Assembly: GCA_046290215.1 (NCBI GenBank)
Contig: JBKAGC010000074.1
Span: 1-14,573 of the forward strand
DNA length: 14,573 nt
Direction: 5' to 3'
Origin: JAHRVQ01 sp046290215
GTDB taxonomy: Bacteria > Pseudomonadota > Gammaproteobacteria > Pseudomonadales > Azotimanducaceae
The translations under genes and the position numbers were made by a program. Each line of letters begins with the position of its first letter. The stretch's first letter is position 1. This document shows, in pieces, positions 6,952-12,718 of the stretch. Under the pieces are notes generated by a model. It saw only the letters and a list, made by a program, of their open reading frames with translations. It had not been told where the DNA came from and searched no databases.

Positions 6952-7932
6952 CTACCCAAGTAGCAATTTCAGGGTCTTTCTCACTATTGTTTGGCGCTCG
7001 TAGTATTGCGCTACCCTGCGCCGACCCGCCTGGCCAAGTTGCCGGGCAAGTTCTACATCATTCAGCAGCTTGCCTACCGCCTGACACCAGTCTTCCTCGC
7101 TATCGGCGAGATAGCCAGTTTCTGCATCGATCACCACCTCTTCGTTCGCCCCGCAACGACTGCTCACCACCGGCAAGCCCACCGCCATATATTGCAATAC
7201 TTTGAGTGCACATTTACCGCGCGTCCAGGGGTCATCAATCATGGGGGCAATACCGATATCACTGCTCGCCAGTTCAACGGCTTCGGCCTGCAAGGACCAG
7301 GGTACGTTGTTCACTTCCATTGCGTCTAAATGAAACTGAAAATCCGAGATAACTTTGAGTGTTAAGTCAGGAAACTGCTGGCCCAATCGCTCCAATGTCG
7401 GGGTAAGGAAATCAAGGTAACGACGGGTCGAACTGCTACCAATCCAAACCAACGTGGGTTGTTCAGGCTTGTCTGGCATGGAGTTGAGGTCGAGTTCCTC
7501 TAGCACCACACTGGTGGGAATAGTATGTACGCTGGCAGGATCCGCTCCCGCTTTTTGAGCAGCTCTGGCAAGATAATCGTTTCCCGCCAGAAGCAAATCA
7601 GCACTCTGGCAAATGACTTCGAATTTCGCCATCCGACTCGGTGATGCATGCCCTGAGCTTTTACTAAATATCGCATCGTCAAAGTCAAACACCAACCGCG
7701 AGACCCGGCGCCGCAGAGCACGAACAAACCAGGGGGCATACAATTTGCGCTGAATCACCACCACATCATACTGCCCTGCCCTCAGCAACAACTTAAGTTT
7801 TTCCAGCAGGCCCAGCTCTGAGCTTTTAAACTCGCACCGATGTTGCCTACTTGCCAGCACCTCAAGTAGCGGTAGCAATCGATAACGGGTGGAAGCCTCA
7901 TCGATGGCTTTGCCCAGGAAAAGCAAATTCAA
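6952..7932 (-). CDS. Glycosyltransferase, GT4-like (GT-B fold)
   Basis: A 326-residue cytoplasmic or membrane-associated glycosyltransferase that probably transfers a sugar from a nucleotide donor onto a glycan or lipid acceptor. The N-terminal half has a Rossmann-like start (MNLLFLGKA) and a FDFDDAIF motif at 82-89, common in GT4-type proteins of surface polysaccharide clusters. The C-terminal half has a donor-site pattern: LVWIGSSSTRRYL near 161-173, then GKCALKVLQYMAVGLPVVSS (239-258) and GANEEVV (261-267). The canonical EX7E first glutamate is replaced in this region, as in related subfamilies. The start is TTG at 7932, overlapping the upstream methyltransferase stop as TTGA. The next in-frame ATG would remove the N-terminal domain. 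The acceptor and donor sugars cannot be read from sequence, but neighbouring UDP-uronate genes make an acidic glycan plausible. Confidence 0.85.
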   Translation of the reverse strand: MNLLFLGKAIDEASTRYRLLPLLEVLASRQHRCEFKSSELGLLEKLKLLLRAGQYDVVVIQRKLYAPWFVRALRRRVSRLVFDFDDAIFSKSSGHASPSRMAKFEVICQSADLLLAGNDYLARAAQKAGADPASVHTIPTSVVLEELDLNSMPDKPEQPTLVWIGSSSTRRYLDFLTPTLERLGQQFPDLTLKVISDFQFHLDAMEVNNVPWSLQAEAVELASSDIGIAPMIDDPWTRGKCALKVLQYMAVGLPVVSSRCGANEEVVIDAETGYLADSEEDWCQAVGKLLNDVELARQLGQAGRRRVAQYYERQTIVRKTLKLLLG

Positions 7933-8555
7933 GCGGGTTTCTCGGCGACGACGGCAATTTGATGGGCAAAATCAATACCCAGTAACCTGAACAAAGGGTA
8001 AGCCAAATAGCGCTTGATCGCCTTTTTGATCACTGAATCGTGATGCAACCGATAAATCGCTGTGACTTGAAAGCCGCATAAGCTCAACAAGCCTGCCAGT
8101 TCGTCATAGCAAAACGGCGTAATGTGTGTGGCATCTCGGAGGTAAGCCGGAGGATAGTAGGTATTGGGTGTGGTGAGCATAATCTTGCCACCGGGCTTCA
8201 GGTGCCTAAGGCAATCTTGCAGCACCTCGGCGGCATCCAAGAGTGGCACATGCTCAATCATTTCGAAAATTGCCACCAGATCATACTCACCCCTGAGGTC
8301 TTTTGTGGAGGCAAAGTCGTGCTCAAAGGTGGCATCAATATCACAAGACGCATAAGAAAAAGCTCCCCAGTAGCGGCTCATGGTCTGTTGTAGTGCACGA
8401 TCGCCCGCGCCTACTTCAAGTAAGGAGATATTAGCCTCACCGAGTTCGGCAAGCACTGTATGGTAACGCTTGCGCAAAGGAACTTGCCAAATCGAGCCGA
8501 ATTTCTTTGCGGCAGCTTTGCGCTGCTGGTAGAGCTGTTGCCAGTCGATGGTCAT
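7929..8555 (-). CDS. Class I SAM-dependent methyltransferase
   Basis: A 208-residue methyltransferase with the class I Rossmann fold. Motif I is LLEVGAGDR at 45-53 (SAM binding), an acidic CDID pattern lies at 71-74, a UbiG-like FEMIEHV at 97-103, LKPGG at 119-123 before a beta strand and TTPN, and a C-terminal HITPF/GF pattern near 144-162. Such small proteins next to a glycosyltransferase often methylate a sugar or a glycolipid acceptor, but the substrate is not determined by these motifs. The ATG at 8555 has no strong ribosome-binding site. The gene is co-directional and overlapping with the downstream glycosyltransferase, so the two are one transcription unit, divergent from galU. Confidence 0.85.
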   Translation of the reverse strand: MTIDWQQLYQQRKAAAKKFGSIWQVPLRKRYHTVLAELGEANISLLEVGAGDRALQQTMSRYWGAFSYASCDIDATFEHDFASTKDLRGEYDLVAIFEMIEHVPLLDAAEVLQDCLRHLKPGGKIMLTTPNTYYPPAYLRDATHITPFCYDELAGLLSLCGFQVTAIYRLHHDSVIKKAIKRYLAYPLFRLLGIDFAHQIAVVAEKPA

Positions 8556-8579
8556 GGTGAATTCATCAGTCTTTTTTTA

Positions 8580-8588
8580 ATTGTACCA
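8580..8588 (-). promoter_or_regulatory. Candidate extended -10 promoter for the methyltransferase/glycosyltransferase pair
   Basis: On the minus strand the sequence reads TGG-TACAAT, an extended -10 element with a good hexamer, about 25 bases upstream of the methyltransferase ATG. No good -35 is seen at 17 bases, which is tolerable for an extended -10 promoter. Consensus match only. Confidence 0.4.
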
Positions 8589-8590
8589 CT

Positions 8591-8658
8591 GTAAATTTAC
8601 GTGGGAGCTCTTAACACAAACTTTCACATTGTGATGATAGTATTTGTAAAACCTTACA
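8591..8658. promoter_or_regulatory. Three dyads in the divergent region upstream of galU
   Basis: The region holds a perfect palindrome, GTAAATTTAC (8591-8600), a dyad TCACA-T-TGTGA (8624-8634) and a dyad TGTAA-AACC-TTACA (8645-8658). The first and third share a GTAA/TTAC half-site. A weak galU promoter (TTAACA at 8611-8616, TGATAG at 8635-8640, 18-base spacer) would surround the central dyad. Such an arrangement could co-regulate both divergent units, but the regulator is unknown. Confidence 0.35.
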
Positions 8659-8667
8659 GGATTCACC

Positions 8668-9525
8668 ATGACAGCTATTAAGAAATGTTTATTCCCCGCT
8701 GCCGGTTACGGTACGCGATTCCTCCCCGCTACCAAAGCCATGCCGAAAGAGATGCTCCCAATCGTAAACAAACCACTCATCCAATACGGTGTGGAAGAAG
8801 CCATCGAGGCTGGTATTTCTGATGTCGCTGTGATTTCAGGACGCGGTAAACGCGCAGTGGAAGACCACTTTGATATTTCTTATGAGTTGGAACACCAGAT
8901 CGCTGGGACATCTAAAGACAAACTGTTAGATAGCATTCGCCATGTGCTTAACAACTGCCGATTTACCTACACCAGACAGATGGAAATGAACGGCCTGGGA
9001 CATGCCGTTCTAACGGGCAAGCCCGTGATTGGCAACGAACCTTTTGCCATGATTCTTGCTGACGACTTTTGCGTGAACCAGGGTGATGCGGTTTTGAAGC
9101 AGATGGTCGATCTCTTCGAGCAATACCAATGCTCCATAGTCGCCATTGAAGAAGTGCCAATTGATGACACCGAGTCTTACGGTGTGATTGCCGGTGAAGA
9201 AATAGCCGATGGCATCTACCAGATTGCCAACATGGTAGAAAAACCCAAACCAGAAGATGCCCCATCCAATCTGGCAATCATTGGTCGCTATATCTTGACC
9301 CCGGATATTTTCGACAAAATCGAAAATACGCCCCCAGGCCGCAACGGCGAAGTTCAAATCACAGACGCACTAGCCCAGCAAGCCGCCGAAGGCAAAGTCA
9401 TCGGTTACAAGTTCAAGGGGCAAAGATTTGACTGTGGCAGTATCGGCGGCTTCGTCGAAGCCACGAACTATGTCTACGACAATTACTACACCAAGGGCTG
9501 GAACTATCCAGTGAAGCAGCCATGA
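8668..9525 (+). CDS. galU: UTP-glucose-1-phosphate uridylyltransferase
   Basis: GalU makes UDP-glucose and pyrophosphate from UTP and glucose-1-phosphate in the cytoplasm, supplying glycan and lipopolysaccharide synthesis. The 285-residue protein has the nucleotidyltransferase signature GYGTRFLPATKAMPKEMLP at 13-31, a conserved DDF around 128-130, SNLAIIGRYILTPDIF in the middle-to-late part, GEVQITDAL, and GQRFDCGS near the end. Length is normal for bacterial GalU. The ATG at 8668 has an AGGA ribosome-binding site about 7 bases upstream. The stop overlaps the ugd start as ATGA, so it is the first gene of the galU-ugd-epimerase operon. Confidence 0.96.
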   Translation: MTAIKKCLFPAAGYGTRFLPATKAMPKEMLPIVNKPLIQYGVEEAIEAGISDVAVISGRGKRAVEDHFDISYELEHQIAGTSKDKLLDSIRHVLNNCRFTYTRQMEMNGLGHAVLTGKPVIGNEPFAMILADDFCVNQGDAVLKQMVDLFEQYQCSIVAIEEVPIDDTESYGVIAGEEIADGIYQIANMVEKPKPEDAPSNLAIIGRYILTPDIFDKIENTPPGRNGEVQITDALAQQAAEGKVIGYKFKGQRFDCGSIGGFVEATNYVYDNYYTKGWNYPVKQP

Positions 9526-10865
9526 ACATCACAATTGTTGGAACCGGTTATGTAGGCCTGGTTACTGGCACCTGCTTTGCCGAGATGGGTAATCAGGTAA
9601 CCTGCATAGATATTGATGAGGCAAAGCTGGCCCAGTTAGAAAAGGGTATCATACCGATTCACGAGCCGGGTCTGGATGCCATGATTTCCCGCAACGTTGC
9701 TGCAGGGCGCCTGAAATTCGAAAGCAACCTAACGCTTTGCATTGACAGCAGTGAGCTCGTGTTTATCGCGGTTGGAACGCCCCCCAGTGAAGACGGTAGC
9801 GCAGACCTCAGCCACGTTTTGAACGTTGCTAAACAAATCGGTGATGCCATGGTGGCGCCTCTTATCGTAATCGATAAGTCCACTGTCCCCGTTGGAACCG
9901 CAGACAAGGTTAAAAGCACAATAGCTAAACGCCTCAAGAAGCGAGGTGTTGAAATTGACTACGATGTCGTTAGCAATCCTGAATTCCTGAAAGAAGGAGC
10001 TGCCATTGATGACTTCATGTCTCCCGATCGAATCATCGTCGGAACCCATAGCGAACATAGCAAAGCCGTCATGCGCACTCTCTATGCACCCTTCTCCCGT
10101 AACCATGACAAGCTTCAGTTCATGGGTACCCGAGATGCTGAAATGACCAAGTATGCGGCCAACGCCATGTTGGCGACGAAGATTTCCTTCATGAACGAGA
10201 TTGCTCTGATGTGTGAATCCCTTGGAGTCGATGTTGAGTCGGTTCGCAAGGGCATTGGCTCAGATCCAAGGATCGGTTTCTCATTTATCTATCCTGGGGC
10301 TGGCTACGGGGGTTCATGCTTCCCTAAAGATGTCAGGGCGCTAGTTTCCATGGCTTACAAAACCGACGTCAGCCCAATGATTTTTTCCGCGGTTGAATCG
10401 AGAAACTCTGCGCAAAAACAGGTTATGTTCAAGCGTATCAACGAACACTTTGATTCCAAACTCGAAAACCTGCAGATAGCCTTGTGGGGACTTGCCTTTA
10501 AGCCTGAAACCGACGACGTTCGAGAAGCACCGGCCCTGGTTCTGCTAAAGGAGCTGATAGATGCTGGTGTAAAAGTCAAAGCCTACGATGCGAAAGCTTG
10601 TGAAACCTCAAAATTTGCTCTGGGCGAACTCGCAGAAGAAATAGAATTTGTCACCACTAAGGAACAGGCGATCAACAACGCCGACGCGCTCGTGGTGATG
10701 ACTGAATGGAAGGAATTTCGCCAACCAAATTTTGTCGAGCTAGCAGACAAACTCAAGCGCAAGGTGATTTTTGACGGTCGTAACGTATACGAACCCGCAG
10801 TGCTTGCTGATCACGGCATCACTCACATCGGCATTGGCCGCGGTAGCTATCTGCTTAATCGCTAG
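9522..10865 (+). CDS. ugd: UDP-glucose 6-dehydrogenase
   Basis: Ugd oxidises UDP-glucose to UDP-glucuronate with two NAD+. The 447-residue protein has the dinucleotide-binding start IVGTGYVGL (5-13), VGTPPSEDG (84-92), DKSTVPVGT (118-126) and NPEFLKEGAAIDDF (152-165). Conserved lysine K210 and asparagine N214 lie in TKYAANAMLA, and the catalytic cysteine C266 in GYGGSCFPKD. The C-terminal domain includes the GLAFKPETDDVREAPA motif. The ATG overlaps the galU stop by four bases, and the gene is followed after 8 bases by the epimerase gene. The three enzymes catalyse consecutive steps. Confidence 0.97.
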   Translation: MNITIVGTGYVGLVTGTCFAEMGNQVTCIDIDEAKLAQLEKGIIPIHEPGLDAMISRNVAAGRLKFESNLTLCIDSSELVFIAVGTPPSEDGSADLSHVLNVAKQIGDAMVAPLIVIDKSTVPVGTADKVKSTIAKRLKKRGVEIDYDVVSNPEFLKEGAAIDDFMSPDRIIVGTHSEHSKAVMRTLYAPFSRNHDKLQFMGTRDAEMTKYAANAMLATKISFMNEIALMCESLGVDVESVRKGIGSDPRIGFSFIYPGAGYGGSCFPKDVRALVSMAYKTDVSPMIFSAVESRNSAQKQVMFKRINEHFDSKLENLQIALWGLAFKPETDDVREAPALVLLKELIDAGVKVKAYDAKACETSKFALGELAEEIEFVTTKEQAINNADALVVMTEWKEFRQPNFVELADKLKRKVIFDGRNVYEPAVLADHGITHIGIGRGSYLLNR

Positions 10866-10873
10866 GAAAGATT

Positions 10874-11833
10874 ATGGTAACGCTTGTCACCGGCGCGGCC
10901 GGATTTATCGGTGCCCACGTGGTAAAGAAGTTAATTGATGACGGCAAACCAGTTGTCGGTCTCGACGTAATTAATGACTACTATGATCCACAGCTCAAGT
11001 TAGACCGGCTCAACTGGCTCGGTAATTTTCCATTTGAAAAAGTCGATATCGCTGATCAAAGCGCACTGACCGAGGTCTTCCGCAAACACCAGCCGAAGCG
11101 CGTGATCCATCTCGCAGCCCAGGCAGGCGTCCGTTATTCCATCGAGAATCCTCACGCGTATTTACAAGCCAACGTTATCGGCTTTCAAAACATCCTTGAA
11201 GCTTGCCAGCAACACAAAATAGAACATCTGGTTTACGCTTCCTCCAGTTCTGTTTACGGCAACAACAAAAAGATTCCTTTTGCCACGACCGATGAGGTGG
11301 ATCATCCCGTCTCTACCTATGCAGCGACGAAGAAATCTAATGAACTCATGGCCCATGTCTATAGCCACTTATATCAACTTCCCACCACTGGCCTGCGCTT
11401 TTTTACAGTGTATGGCCCCTGGGGTCGGCCTGACATGTCACCGTTCATTTTCACCAAAGGTATTTTCAACGGCGAGCCCATTAAGCTGTTTAACTATGGC
11501 CATCACCGCCGCGACTTTACTTACATTGATGACATCGTGCAGGGTGTTTTACGGGTCATCGATCAAGCACCCTCGCAGCTTCAGGTACCCTATAAAATCT
11601 ACAATATTGGCAACAACCAACCAGTGGAGCTCATGACCTATGTGGAGACGCTGGAACAGCTCATCGGCAAACCGGCGAATAAAGAATTGGTAGGACCGCA
11701 GCCCGGGGACGTTGAAGTCACCTATGCAGACATAGATAAATTGACTGCCGACTTTGGCTATACCCCAAACACATCACTCCGGGATGGCCTGGAACAGTTT
11801 GTTGAATGGTATCGCAATTACTATAAGCTCTAA
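10874..11833 (+). CDS. UDP-glucuronate 4-epimerase (extended SDR family)
   Basis: An NAD-dependent sugar-nucleotide epimerase that most likely converts UDP-glucuronate to UDP-galacturonate. The 319 residues include the Rossmann motif TGAAGFIG (6-13), the NDYYDPQLKLDRL pattern (34-46) typical of UDP-glucuronate epimerases, LAAQAGVRYSIENPHAY (80-96), a serine-rich active-site strand near 121-128, and the catalytic pair Y149/K153 (YxxxK). VYGPWGRPDM and RRDFTYIDDIV follow. It is slightly shorter than the common length of about 335. The ATG at 10874 has an AGGA ribosome-binding site, and the gene follows ugd closely, so it uses ugd's product. The epimerase type (galacturonate versus another hexuronate) is inferred from motifs and the operon. 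Confidence 0.88.
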   Translation: MVTLVTGAAGFIGAHVVKKLIDDGKPVVGLDVINDYYDPQLKLDRLNWLGNFPFEKVDIADQSALTEVFRKHQPKRVIHLAAQAGVRYSIENPHAYLQANVIGFQNILEACQQHKIEHLVYASSSSVYGNNKKIPFATTDEVDHPVSTYAATKKSNELMAHVYSHLYQLPTTGLRFFTVYGPWGRPDMSPFIFTKGIFNGEPIKLFNYGHHRRDFTYIDDIVQGVLRVIDQAPSQLQVPYKIYNIGNNQPVELMTYVETLEQLIGKPANKELVGPQPGDVEVTYADIDKLTADFGYTPNTSLRDGLEQFVEWYRNYYKL

Positions 11834-11874
11834 GCCGCACATCCATCCTATTTTGCGTACCGCCAGGAGCCCAC

Positions 11875-12714
11875 ATGAAGGTCGGTGTTTCACTCCCCAT
11901 CAGAGAAATGGCCGGTGATCTAAACGCCATTCGCGACTTTGCCCAGACAGCTGAAGAACTGGGTCTAACCCACCTGAGAATACCCGAACAGATCATGCGA
12001 CCTGGCAGCGGATTCTTACATGAATCCATGACGTTGCTCGCCTGGGTTGCTGCTCACACCAGCACAATAGAGCTGGTGCCCTCGGTCATTATCTTGCCCA
12101 ATCGTCAGACCGTACTATTTGCCAAGCAAGCCGCCCAGCTAGACATATTGACAGAGGGGCGAGTCAGAATTGGCATTGGTGTAGGCAATAGCCCGGAGGA
12201 GTACCGTTACCAGGGGGTCGATTTTCACAGCCGCGGCCGCCGCTGTAGTGAGCAAATGCAGTTGTTAAAGCTGCTCTGGACCCAGGAAACGGTGCAATTT
12301 AAGGGCGAGTTCCATGACATTGCCGGTGCAGGCTTAAATCCCTTGCCATACCAACAGCCCATTCCAATGTGGATTGGCGCTCGCTCAATGCCTGGTGAAG
12401 CGGTGATTCGGCGAATCGGCCAGTTAGCTGATGGCTGGTTTGTCTTATGTGACCCTGCTGCCTTTGCAGAATTGCGAACGCGGATTTCGCAGCACGCCGA
12501 GGGTGTGGGTCGAGACCCTGAAAAAATCGGCACTGAGGCTGGCGTCGCCGTTGTTGGCCCAAGGGCAGCCGAGTGGCAAGACAGGGTCAGTCATTGGTAC
12601 GACGCTGGTTTGACGCACCTATGCTTGCGTACTCTGGGCGGCGGCTTGAGCAACCAGGAACACATAGAAAAACTTCAAGAGGTGGTCGGACAGTTACCTA
12701 TCCCGGCACCCTAA
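11875..12714 (+). CDS. Luciferase-like (LLM class) flavin- or F420-dependent oxidoreductase
   Basis: A 279-residue TIM-barrel oxidoreductase of the bacterial luciferase-like superfamily. The first strand is MKVGVSLPI, GRVRIGIGVGNSPEEY is at 95-110, FHSRGRRCSEQMQLLKLLW at 117-135, and PIPMWIGARS at 162-171. These are typical of the group annotated as probable F420-dependent oxidoreductases. Most gammaproteobacteria lack the full F420 pathway, so FMN may be the cofactor. The substrate is unknown. The ATG at 11875 has an AGGAG ribosome-binding site 7 bases upstream. It lies 41 bases after the epimerase with no terminator, so read-through is possible, but a functional link to the sugar genes is not evident. 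Its stop is 4 bases from the stop of the convergent kinase gene. Confidence 0.82.
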   Translation: MKVGVSLPIREMAGDLNAIRDFAQTAEELGLTHLRIPEQIMRPGSGFLHESMTLLAWVAAHTSTIELVPSVIILPNRQTVLFAKQAAQLDILTEGRVRIGIGVGNSPEEYRYQGVDFHSRGRRCSEQMQLLKLLWTQETVQFKGEFHDIAGAGLNPLPYQQPIPMWIGARSMPGEAVIRRIGQLADGWFVLCDPAAFAELRTRISQHAEGVGRDPEKIGTEAGVAVVGPRAAEWQDRVSHWYDAGLTHLCLRTLGGGLSNQEHIEKLQEVVGQLPIPAP

Positions 12715-12718
12715 GGCG

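Noticed and set aside
6873..6960. Attachment-site duplication of the tRNA-Lys 3' end
   Set aside because: I found no second copy of the tRNA 3' segment and no integrase in the window.
8624..8634. Possible CRP site at TCACA-T-TGTGA
   Set aside because: CRP sites have TGTGA and TCACA in the opposite order with a six-base spacer; here the halves are inverted with one base between.
8963..9357. Minus-strand open frames opposite galU
   Set aside because: They are shadows of a highly conserved enzyme gene and show no recognisable protein features.
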